Below, one piece after another: positions 9,338-20,124 of a stretch of DNA of 64,000 nt; position 1 is the first letter of the stretch; every line of letters begins with the position of its first letter. The DNA comes from Ambrosia x helenae (taxonomy: Eukaryota; Streptophyta; Magnoliopsida; Asterales; Asteraceae). The DNA lies in contig CM061231.1 of NCBI GenBank assembly GCA_030844895.1, positions 36,217,149 to 36,281,148 on the forward strand, read 5' to 3'. The notes below the pieces were generated by a model. It searched no databases, had not been told where the DNA came from, and saw nothing but the letters and a program-made list of their open reading frames with translations. A program made the translations under genes and the position numbers.

Positions 9338-12131
9338 TGTCACACCCTCAAATTCAACGTGCGGGGTTTTACCGTGAGGCGCGTGACAAACCAGGATCTA
9401 AGTTAACGGTCACAATAAACGACACTATATGATACGTAAAATGACACAAACAAACCAACAAGTTTTCATAAATAATCCATCGCTGCGGAAGCGTAAAACT
9501 TTAATACAACCCAAAATGCAAAAGTACGTAAGTCTGAAAAGCTAAGTAAGATGCATATGAATCCTAGACGCCGTGAGACTCCGTGCGCCTATGATAAGCT
9601 GCTACCTTAACGACCTGAGACAAACATGCTAAAAACGTCAGCAAATAATGCCGGTGAGTTCACAGGTTTAATGTTAAACGTTTAAGTAATAAAAGCCATC
9701 ATGTTATCACTATGTTAGAAATGATAGCGTTAGCTAGACGCATGAGTAATACTACTACGACCGGAAACCATTACAGACAACGATATATGATTTTTTCCCG
9801 AAACGATTATGCACTACCCCCGGTAGCGTTATGACCGAGACAATATGCACTCGACCGGCTCCCAGCCGACGGGTGGGGTCTGTCAGTCCCAATAGATCTA
9901 TCCACATTTCCCCCGTTGTGCCCCGCACATTCATGGTTTCCCCGGGACTTTACGTATCGTATAGTATGTAAATGAATTAACACTAGTATAACATGATAAC
10001 TTATGAAATAAGTATAAGCATGTGTCTCCCCCGAAATGTAAAACGTAAGGTGGGGCCGTGAAACTCACCTGATGCTGCTTCCCACACTAAGACAGTAAAC
10101 CTGCTCAATAGACGGCACCAAATACCGGTGACCTATCATGACGAGCGTATAAGGTGTTAGACTAACAACCCGTAGGTTGATTAGTCCCTAACAGTCCAGA
10201 CCATAACCGTGTACATATGAAATGATGTTTAAACGTTTAACCGACCACACCAGACAAGACCCGACATCCCATTGGTGACCCGACATCCCACGTGTTAGCC
10301 GAAAGCAAGATATCATGCAACATATGCAATTAAACACTTAATGCGCGCAAGAGTTCACCTAATCTAACATAACAGTCAATTAACGTATAACTAAGTCCGA
10401 ACACGTGTTACCAAGTCATTGGACATGTCACGGGGTTCCTAACATGTTCCTAGGCGTCAATCCGTGTTTTGGGATGTTAAAATATACATACAGCAGCATT
10501 ACACGCGATTAGGAATCAAACATGTGATTAGGAAAGTCAACTAGTGATTAGGAGAATCAAACTAGTGAATAGGATCGTAATCACTAGTAAAAGTGGGGAA
10601 TAGGCCCGTACTCGCTAGTTGAAGTGGGGAATAGAGCTGTACTCGCTAGTAGAAGTGGGGAATAGAGCTCCTATTCGCTAGTAAGGTGGCGAATAGGGCT
10701 CCTATTCGCTAGTACTGCACTGTTCCGCCCTTTTTGCGCGTTTAACCCTCCAAATCAGATCTGAAACATGTGTAAACACCCAATACCCAACCCAAAACAT
10801 TAACCCAACTATTTCAAGCAAAAACCCCTAATTTATAACCACCCTAGTCGTCCCGAATGCATGTGGTTTCCCAAAATAGCATAACTTGCATGTAAGCATC
10901 ACACAAACATGTAAAACTTGCCCTAAATAGCAATTATTCAGATTTCATCCTATAACGACGTTATCCGACATTATCCTATCGTTCTAGCATCATCCTAGAG
11001 TAAACCCTAACCTCAAACAATCAACAAAACACAACATATCATCATCAATCCACCATAATCACTCAAACGGGTCAAAACGCCTAATATCAATATTACACAT
11101 CTACGAACCTTCAAAACTCCTAGGTTATCATCATATTAACTTATTTAGATCAGAAACATAATAATAACACAAGAACAATCATGTTTAAACGATAAAAATC
11201 CTATCTTGCATGAATACATCACATATAACAAGTATAGATGTTTGGGTTTGTTTTGAAACCGATTTTAATAAGTTTTCAAAGACACAATTGTTTATAAAAC
11301 AGGTCTGGACCTTTAGGGATCAAAACAATATCATATTAAAGGTTTGGGATGAAGAACACACCTTGAAATGGTGAGATTATGAGGTGTAAGGCTTGGAAAT
11401 GTGGTTTCTTGCTCAAAAACGTGTTGCAGAGGTTGGATAAGGTGTGGGGTGGCTTTGGGGGTGTATTAGGGTTTCACAAATGATGTTTTAAAACGTAAGG
11501 GTGGTATTTATAGGCGTTTTTAGTCGTCACCTGCAGTTCATGCGAGTACAGAACTGTTACTGGCGATTAGGGTCCTACTCGCTAGTAACAACTAGCATTT
11601 AGCCCCTACTCGCTAGTAACAACTAGCATTTAGCCCCTAATCGCCCCAAGGGGCCTCCTACTCGCCTATAGCCTATGTACTCGAGTTTTTGGCGCGTTAA
11701 ACCCTATTTTAACATATATAAACACGTTTTCACACACCGACAAGTCACATAATGATTACCAACATATAATGCACGATAAATAACACGTTCCCACCCGATC
11801 ACCAATTCCCGGGACCCGAGACTTGCGTGTGTGCGTTAAACCCGGCGATTCCACGAATCACCGATCCTTGTACACATGGTTATGGACCGACACCCAATGG
11901 TCCCTCGGACCATTGTAACGACTCCCGATGATTCCCGAATCATCAGTACGACTCAACCGACCCGGTCAAGTATGATATTAAGTAGTTGTTTTCAATGTTT
12001 TCGTTGAGGTAGACTCGTATGTATGCAAAGTATGAAACGTATGTATGTAGAGTATGAATTTATGTATGTAAAGTATGAAACGTATTATGTAAAGTATGAA
12101 ACGTATTAACCTGAATATGCCGGGTGTCACA
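9338..12131. mobile_element. Candidate solo LTR or TIR-bounded insertion inside the Sirevirus spacer
   Basis: A 2.8 kb non-coding segment begins TGTCACACCC and ends GGGTGTCACA. The termini are inverted with one mismatch and follow the TG...CA rule. The flanks are TCACA (left, 9333-9337) and TCACG (right, 12132-12136), a near-perfect 5 bp duplication. A minus-strand TATAAATA lies at about 11506-11516. The best reading is a nested solo LTR, but its clusters of TACTCGC/GCGAATAG words resemble those of its host element, so it could be native. No ORF is seen. Confidence 0.5.
12003..12104. repeat. Short tandem repeat, unit about 20-23 bp
   Basis: About four imperfect copies of a word like ATGTAAAGTATGAAACGTAT lie just inside the right end of the 9338-12131 segment. 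Confidence 0.75.
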
Positions 12132-14404
12132 TCACGCGAGTAGAATTCTACTCGCATGAACAGTACAGGTGATCACCCTTTTTGTCGATTTTGTCATTCG
12201 TCGAATTTGATCCTGATTTTGATCACATTTGAGCATTTATCAACCGGTTAGAAGAAGCCCTAACATATATCTCATCAACACAACAGAATCAATGGTCAAT
12301 TTGACGGTTTTAAAGTTAGGGTTTATAAAGATTTGAAATTGGGGCTTTTTGATTTAGGATGTTTTAGATCAAAATTTTGGCATGGAAAGATCCTAAATCA
12401 TCCGATTAAGAAACCCCTATCAACATTCATCATCAACAAACTTGTTTTCGGGCCAATCGATCAAGCACAAGAAACCTAGGGTTTCGGCCCTATAATCATA
12501 AATTTGGACACACAAAACACAATGTTAGGGACTGAAATTATGAGGATATGTTACCTTGGAAGTATGGAATGATAATCAAAGATCAACGAAAATCGGGCAA
12601 AAGGGTATGGTAATAGTCGGATTAGAGGGAAACCGATGAACAGACAAGAAAAGTTTGAAATAATGAACTAAAATTGCCTAAGGGTTCCTTTTATACACAC
12701 TCCTAATCGCGTGCCAATACTAGCGAGTAGGCTTCTACTCGCTTGTTAAAACAAACGATTGCAGCCTAATCGCATATACCAACATGCGAGTAGAGTCTTC
12801 TAATCACCCTTACCAAAGCTAATGGCTACTCGCTTATACACATACACGAGTAGGATAAAACATGCGAGTGTGGTTCTACTCGCCTATTTTATCACACGAT
12901 TAGGCTACTCGCCTGTTTTAACACGCGAGTACACTCCTAAGTATGTCCAACTTTCACATAAATTACCAAATTGCCCCTGCAGCACCAAATCTCACATTTT
13001 TGACCCGTTAAGGTTCAAAACATGCGTTTTTCATCCCGTTTTAACACACGACTCAGATGATGACTCATATCTTTGAAAAGTTTCCATTTTCAACCCCTGT
13101 AATTAAGAGAAAGTACGATTTTGACCCGACAAATACACAATTTTCAATTTGTTGATTTTCAGCGTTTTATTTTTGAAGAAGTAAGATTACAATGGATTAG
13201 GATTCCATCATCAGCAATCAAGAATGATTAAACAGATAAAATTAAACTGAAATAAAACAAAACACGGGAGATCAACTAGCTGTACACTATCATATTTTTG
13301 CGAGTTTCATCAGTTAGGGTATCATATCAGTGTACGGACCATACTAGAACCCTTATATATTCAGTTTTCGTTTAAATTACCGATAAGCATCCTACAACAA
13401 CTGCCGATATTGTTGTCCACCTAAACTCAAAATCAAGTTTTATCGCTAGGCACTTTAGATACGTTAATGTAATATTAAGACTGATGTACAAGGTGTTCCC
13501 CGCCACGCGACACATTCCCGTATCAAGTCATGCACAAAGCTTCCTCGTAACCGGTGAGTAAGCTGTTGTCATCCGTATTTTACAAGGAATGGACTCAGTG
13601 GTGATCAGGTCTGCAGAAACGCTGCAACAGAGAGACCAGTGAGATCCAGAGCAGGGTTCAAGTCAAATACCGTATTTGTGATTTTTCACGGTACGATGAT
13701 TTAGGTATATGATTTGATACCTTTGAGCGAATTCTCTTTGAGAATAGGGTTTTGGCATTTATGAATCTTTTTGCTCTTTTAGGATTCCCGGACGTCTCCT
13801 GATCAGAATTTATTCTATTTTTTCTTTGTTTTGTTTTTTTTCAGGAAACGACATAGAGGTGTCTCAGTTGTAGGCTCCGAACCCAACGTACGACACATGT
13901 GCCACTCCTATTTATTCAGAGAGACGTCCAGTTCACCCCGGATGTACCAACCTCTTAAAGACCATGAAACCTCGGATTTTGGCATGCTATCAAACGAGAT
14001 TTCGGTACCAAGACCATATGCCAACGCACGTTGATCCATACTTGTTTTAGTTGATTTAGGTTTATATCACCGTGCCGAACTTGGAAATGATTTTGAGCCT
14101 ACCGACACATCATTGTAGAGGCTACTTATCAGTTCCAATATTTTTAAGATGATAAGAGTCCAGACAGTCCAACTGATGGGTTAATATCATCTTCCCTATT
14201 TCACCAAAGAAACTCATTTTTGCATTTTTTTTTTCAATTTTGGGATTTTCTCATTTTTTTTTTTGAATTTTGGCATTTTCTGATGTTTTTGTATTTTTCT
14301 GAATTTTCTCCCCTAAAAATCTAAAAATTTGCGAAAAGACAATATTTTTGGATTTTTCTGATTTTTGAAGAAAAATATTTACAAAAACGATTACCGATGA
14401 GGAT
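12132..14404. other. Sirevirus non-coding spacer between pol and the additional ORF
   Basis: No protein-coding signal on either strand. Bases 12700-12950 hold a dense cluster of TAATCGC/TACTCGC words. Bases 14220-14380 are T-rich on the plus strand (A-rich in the element's sense). Bases 12550-12700 look like a minus-strand promoter and leader (next entry). The rest is featureless to me. Confidence 0.6.
12553..12695 (-). promoter_or_regulatory. Candidate internal promoter, leader exon and splice donor for the additional ORF
   Basis: The minus strand shows TATAAAAGG at 12687-12695, a leader of about 130 bases without ATG, then TCCAAG|GTAACA with donor GT at 12553-12554. The additional ORF begins at 9251, right after CCAG (9252-9255). 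A 3.3 kb intron from 12554 to 9252 would join a TATA-driven leader to that ORF. Sequence pattern only; no transcript evidence is available. Confidence 0.35.
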
Positions 14405-15088
14405 CTAATCCTGCTTTACTTTAATGTCGTTTAAGATTAACAGGTACTCAAAACGAGGACCGTCAAAAGCTTTGGTGAATAAATCGGCACGTTGGTAATC
14501 CGTGTGGATTTTGACCATATCGATAAGTTTATTTTCATAGCAGTCCCGTATGAAATGATACTTAACCAAGATATGTTTCGCCTTGGAATGGTTAACTGAG
14601 TCTTTAGCAAGAGCTATAGCGGACTCATTGTCACAGTGAATGGGAGTATTAAGAAATTTCAAACCGTAGTCTCTCATTTGTTGCTGTATCCAAAGAACCT
14701 GGGAGCAGCAGCTAGATGCCGCTACATATTCCGACTCACAGGTGGATAAGGCTACCGAGGCTTGCTTCTTGCACTGCCACGAGACTAGTCTTGGTCCCAA
14801 AAACTGGCATCCAGCCGATGTGGATTTTAAGTCTGTCTTGCATCCGCCATACTCAGCATTACTAAAAGCGATGAGGTCAAACTTATCGTCATTAGGGTAC
14901 CATAGACCTTTGGTTGGACAACCCTTTAGATAACATAAGATCCTCTTCACAGCAACCAGGTGAGACTGTTTCGGGCTTGACTGGTATCTTGATAGTAGAC
15001 ATGTCGCGAACATTATATCAGGTCTTGATGCAGTTAGATACATTAGTGATACAATCATCGCTCGATTGAGAAAAGGATCAACGGTTTG
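14405..15088 (-). pseudogene. Sirevirus pol: RNase H domain
   Basis: Copia RNase H, which removes the RNA template during reverse transcription. It continues the RT frame after a TGA at 15089-15091. Visible words are SLMYLTASRPDIMF (the end of the RT connection), ALSTCESEYVAAS with the catalytic Glu, HCDNESAIALAKD and KHILVKYHFIRD; the ADLFTKA motif closes the domain. The ORF ends at 14405. Only the upstream in-frame stop prevents it from being part of one polyprotein. Confidence 0.85.
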
Positions 15089-15646
15089 TCATTTCTCGTC
15101 AGGACCAATCCCGTGATTGGTCTGAATTGGTGTGCCTACTGAAGTAGAGTCTTCCATCTGGAACCGACTCAAGATGTCAGCAACGTATTTTGTCTGGTGG
15201 ATGAAGATCCCCGACTCTTGTTGTTCTACTTGTAGACCGAGGAAGAATTGCATCTCCCCCATCGAGCTCATCTCAAATTTGTCCTGCATAAGCTTTTCAA
15301 ATTCCCTGCACATTTCATCATTAGTAGACCCAAAAATTATATCATCAACATAAACCTGTACCAAAAGACGGTCACCACCCTTTTCCTTGGTGAAGAAGGT
15401 GCAATCCATGAGTCCACGTTTGAACCCATTGGATATAAGATAGTTGCTAAGCATTTGATACCATTCACGCGGAGCTTGATGGAGTCCGTACAACGCTTTG
15501 TTCAATTTGTAAACTTTTTCGCGATGAAGCGGATCCTCAAAACCCGGTGGCTGAGCAACATACACCTCTTCCTTCACGATACCATACAGAAAAGCACTTT
15601 TCACGTCCATTTGATACACCTTAAACCATTTGTACGAAGCGTAAGC
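15089..15646 (-). pseudogene. Sirevirus pol: reverse transcriptase palm
   Basis: Reverse transcriptase core after an in-frame TAA (15647-15649) that replaces a codon in the AIRMF-stop-AYASYKW stretch just before the first catalytic Asp block YQMDVKSAFLYG. Conserved words in order are QPPGFEDP, LNKALYGLHQAPREWY, the catalytic YVDDIIFGSTN, then EMSSMGEMQFFLGLQVEQ. The wording is that of the Sirevirus lineage. The domain ends at TGA 15089-15091, where relatives read through into the RNase H connection. The two nonsense codons look like point mutations rather than frameshifts. Confidence 0.88.
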
Positions 15647-17977
15647 TTAGAACATCCGGATAGCTTCAAGGTGCGCAACTGGAGCGTATACTTCGTTGTA
15701 ATCTATTCCTTCGATTTGACGGAAGCTGAGGACAACTAATCGAGCCTTGTTTCTGATAATCACCCTGCGGTCATCACGTTTACACTTATAGACCCACTTT
15801 GTTCCAATTTTCTTCGAGCCTGGAGGTAAGTCAACTAAGTCCCACACTCCTAGCTTTTGGAACTGCTGAAGCTCGGCTTGCATTGCTTCAATCCATGGTT
15901 CTTCCCTCAATGCCTCTTGCACGGTTCTTGGTTCAGTTTGAGATACATAAAGAGCGAAGGACCAGTCGTTCTGATGACCTGCTTTCCTGATCTCCGAATA
16001 GAGTGCTAAGGTACCTGTATTGTCACTTGGACTAGCATTTTTAAGCTGACTGCGAGTCATGATTCTGCTAGCCGGATCACCAATCACATTCTGCATCGGA
16101 TGAGTATCGTGAATCCGAGATTCCGGATGTGCCGGCACTGGATCATCCGAATGCAGATTAAGGTTTTCCAAACCTTGAGATAAATTTGTCTCTGCGGCGC
16201 TTGAACTGGAGGGAGCAGCGGGTTGCATATTAAAACCTGAGAGATCGATCCTAAGACCTATCCCTGGAGCTGCTGAAGAAGAAGGACCAGCTTGATTGTT
16301 TCCTGTCGGAATAACTGGAGCTGTAGTGGTAGATTCACCATTTCCAGCTTGTTCTTCAGTAAGTGTTTCATGAGACTCTGCAAAATCGTCGTCTGAAGAT
16401 GAAGATTCTAGAACCTCTGCTGACGCTTCCGGAAAGACTTCCTCAACTTCTGTTGCTGCGGTTTTACCAGGGGGACCCGTGGATACAGAGACATTAGATG
16501 TTGCTGGCGCAGGTGCATTGACGACGATCGGATGCATTATCGGTGAGCTAGCTGCGTTTTCACACTCGTAATACATTTGCGCAACAACATCTACCAAATT
16601 ATCCACGTTGAAAGAATCAAATAAACTCTTATAATCGAACATCCAATCAGGTCCAACACCAGGTGCATTGGCAGTATAGCGTTGAACATCGACATTAAGC
16701 CACTCTTTAACGCAATTGGTTCTTTTGTTGTACACTCTTTTATTGGGAGTGCTGTAACCAACAAAGAAACCTTCTTCTAGCTTTGCACCAAACTTCCTAT
16801 CGGGATGTATCATGGTGCATGGAGCTCCAAAAGGTTCCAGAAACTCTAAGTTCGGTTTCCTTCGGTTCAGAAGCTCGTAAGAAGTCTTGCCAAGCTTCTT
16901 TACCGTTAGAACCCTATTTAGAGTATAACACGCGTATTGAACTGCCTCGTTCCAAAAGATCACAGGCAAGTTCGAGTCTGCGAGCATTGTTCTGGCTGCC
17001 TCAATAAGAGTCCAATTCTTTCTTTCTGCAATCCCATTTTGCTGAGGAGTGTATGGAGCTGTAAATTCATGATGAATACCCTTTTCTGCACATAACGACT
17101 CCATAGCATGATTCTTGAATTCTGTCCCGTTATCGCTTCTATTCCTACGGATCTTCAGCTGATATAGATTTTCCAATTTAGTGAACAGATTCTTCAAGTA
17201 TTCAAAAGTTTCACTCTTGTGCTTCATACACACGACCCAAGAGAACCTAGAATAGTCATCCGTAACCACCAAGAAGTATAAGTCACCGTTCTTGCTCTTC
17301 CGATTGACTGGGCCAAACAGGTCCATGTGCAGCCGTTCGAGAGGTAGACTAACTGAGTTTGTCTTCTTAGGTTTGTGAGACTTCTTTTTCTGCTTCCCTT
17401 TCTTGCATGAGACATAGACGTCGTTTAGATGAAAATTTTTAACAGAAACACCTTCCACTAGTTGATTCTGAACCAGATGGTTCATTTTTCTCAGGTGGAT
17501 GTGCCCCATACGTCTGTGCCATATGATCGATTCCTTTTCTGTCGCTTTAGACAGAAAACAAGTGACTTGACCTTTTGTTGTCATGGCTCGGCTCATATCC
17601 AGGACGTATAAGTTGTTGACCCTGGGAGCTGAGATCAAAACCCACTCTTTTGGTATTCTGAATCCAGGTTTCAGAATGAAACAAGCATTGTCATCAAAGA
17701 ACACAGTGAACTTTTTGTCACATATCTGTGAGACGCTCAGCAAGTTGTGGTCTATCTGTTTTACAAAGTTTATCTTCTCAAAGCTTACAATTCCGTTACT
17801 CATACTGCCTTCTTTTGTAATATAACCCCCTTTATTACCAGCAAAAGCAACATACTCCCCGTTGATATTCTTTATGTCAAAAAGCAGGGATAAGTCGCCT
17901 ATCATGTGCCTAGAAGCTCCACTATCAACAATCCATAGGCTGCTGATAAGGCCCTGTGGAACTCCCTGCACAAACAT
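15647..17977 (-). pseudogene. Sirevirus pol: protease, integrase and N-terminal RT
   Basis: A 776-codon open stretch. The aspartic protease motif VDSGAS has its Asp at residue 18. The GAG-pre-integrase zinc region has H154 and H159 (WHRRMGH), but the first Cys of the expected CxxC appears replaced by Tyr (residue 188) beside C191. The integrase core has the D-D35-E set: D219 (HMDLFGP), D282 (SDNGTEF) and E318 (NGIAERK). A Ser/Pro/Glu-rich linker spans about 480-640, then the RT N-terminus (EPWIEAMQAELQQ, WVYKCKRD, RLVVLSF). Relative to gag it is preceded by two TGA codons. The enzyme set would process, integrate and copy the element, but the stop at 15647 truncates it. Confidence 0.9.
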
Positions 17978-17983
17978 TCAAGT

Positions 17984-18898
17984 TCAGTGGTTTAGGGGGA
18001 TCCAAGCCTTCACGGTCTTGGGTTTACCATCTTCATCTAAAGTCGGAAAGTCAACCCATCTTCCGTTTGGAGTTGGTGTTGTTCCCGATGGTCCGGCAGT
18101 GTTATCACCAGCAGATGATTCTCCAATTTTGGTTGGTGACTTGGGTCTCCAAACCTGTTCAGGTTTCTTTGGCTTGGGCTTCTTCTTTGCTTTGGGGCTA
18201 GAAGATCCAGCCATAGACTCCTTAGGAGGAACATATTTTGGATCCACTTCAGATTTAACTGTACGTGGAGCAGTTTTAGGGTTGCCCTGTGGTTTAGCTG
18301 CAGCCTTTGCTGGTGGCTTAGGCGCTGCTTGAACCTTTGTGGGAACAGTGCTCCCCCTCAACTGTGGACCCTAGCCATCAACTGGATTTTGGTTCATAGC
18401 AATCTTGTTTCGGTTGTCATAAACAATCTGCTTTCCCTTTTGTTTTTCAGATAGTTTAGGGGAAACAGGTTGCTTAGTTTTGCTAGAACTGGGAGCATCA
18501 TCCACTTTGATCCTTTCTCGTCTAAATTCAGGGCACGCAGCAACTAAATGCCCACGTTCCCCACATTTATGGCAGGATCTGTATTCTTCAAATCGAGGAG
18601 ATTCGGACTTGTTCTCCTTTTTGTTCTTTCTGTTAGATGAACTGGCAAATGAGTTTTTGTGTTTCAGATCCTCAAGGCATTTTCTTTGCACATCGACATG
18701 AGGATCGTTGTTAATCTCATTTCCAATGGATCTAACAAATTCAGTGACATGCTTCTTCAGACTTTTCTTCTGAGCATGACTTAGAGGATTAACGGTGTTT
18801 TTCTTTTGATTTTTCTTGTTGTATTCATTTGGCTGATTACCCTGGTCTTTTCTACCCTTACCCTTACCCTTCTTCTTATTCCAGGTTTCCTTTTCCAC
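17984..18898 (-). pseudogene. Sirevirus gag C-terminal region with second zinc knuckle
   Basis: Two stretches in one frame, separated by a single TAG (18371-18373). The upstream part is Lys-rich and has a CCHC knuckle, CHKCGERGHLVAAC (CX2CX4HX4C), which binds RNA in the virus-like particle. The downstream part is Pro/Lys-rich (KAAAKPQGNPKTAPR, KKKPKPKKPEQVWRPK) and ends KAWIPLNH. It closes with TGA at 17984, with a second TGA two codons later, before the protease frame. All stops lie at domain boundaries. Confidence 0.75.
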
Positions 18899-18916
18899 GG
18901 TAATGACAGATTCTTA

Positions 18917-20124
18917 TCAGATTTTTGCAATTAGACCAGGGGCGATACATTTGATAGGGACTTCCTCATCAGCACATACCTTTTCAGACCCTTTAAGTTT
19001 GTAAAACACCTTAATCCTTCTGCCATCCTCGGTTTGCACTTTCGGCTCAAGTTCACTCAAGGTTTCAGTAGTAATGATATGGTTTTCAAGAGGAACATTT
19101 TGAGTCTTGACCGGTGCATACCTAAAAGGCTCATCAAGCTTATCATCCGACGAGTCTGTGTCGTACACACCGATATCATCAGCTTTCTCACCAATTTTGA
19201 TAGCCTCAGCAGGTGTTGCAGCCTTAGTAACTTCAGCAGGTTTGGCTGCTTCAGTTGCTTTGGCCGCCTCTGCAGCTTTTGCTGCTGCTGCTGCCACGTC
19301 CACAAGTTCCTCTTTCGGCAAGACATCAAAATTGTGATTTTCGAATCTCACCAGAGGTGGACACTGAGAATATTTGGGACTGGTGGAAATGGTTTCCTTT
19401 TCCGAGTGTTCAACTATGTGATCAAGAACATACTTGCAGTTTAGGTAACTTTCAAGTTTCTTCTTGATCTTCTCATAGTCACAGTTTAAAATGGCCAATT
19501 GTTTCTTTGTGTCTTCTACCTCATTTATGTAATTATTTATAGCAACTTGCTTGTTTGCTAGAGTTTTCGACAGTTCAGAAACATCCTTCTTGTAATTTTC
19601 AATTGTACTTAGAAAATTTTTCTCTTTTTGCCTTAAAGAATCAATTGACCTTTGTAATGGACCAACATCAGCTTTTAAATTCAGATTCTCTTCAGTTAAC
19701 TCCTTAATTCTGAATTTTAGCTGATCACACTCTACACACTCTATCTTAGAATTGGAGGAAGAACTTACCTTGTTTGACAATTCTGTAATAGCCATCAAAG
19801 CATAATGAGCTGCAGTCTTCTTAGCTCCAAATAATTCGCCAAAGTTGTTCTCAGTACAGTCAGCATCCACAAGAAACGATCTTTTTCCGATCAGCGCATC
19901 TGCTTCAGCTAACAAATCTTCCAAATCTTCCCCCATATCAGAATCACACTCAGAGTCATAGTCGGACACTTCAGCTTCAGAAATAATAACGCCAGACTGA
20001 CTTGAACATTCTTCAACTTCAACTAGTGCATCAGAAGTTTGTTGGGCAAAACATGCAGCACCACCCTGGGGAGCTTCTTCTCCAGTGATTAGATGGTTCC
20101 AGTTGAAACCTTCATCAGCTTGAA
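18917..20124 (-). pseudogene. Sirevirus gag middle region (acidic, coiled coil)
   Basis: This is the frame that continues the element's gag after the frameshift near 20170-20179; coding sense starts at about 20149 (QALVIQADEGFNW). It holds an acidic segment (SDYDSECDSDMGEDLEDL), a long predicted coiled coil (LKFRIKELTEENLNLKAD...DSLRQKEKNFLSTIENYKKDV), an Ala/Lys-rich stretch (AAAAKAAEAAKATEAAK) and a basic tail. It ends at consecutive TGA and TAA codons (18914-18919). In Sireviruses a large gag with a coiled coil is usual and is thought to aid particle assembly. Confidence 0.75.

Noticed and set aside
13831..14034. 67-codon plus-strand ORF in the Sirevirus spacer
   Set aside because: It is antisense to the element, has no homology that I recognise and begins in a T-rich tract.
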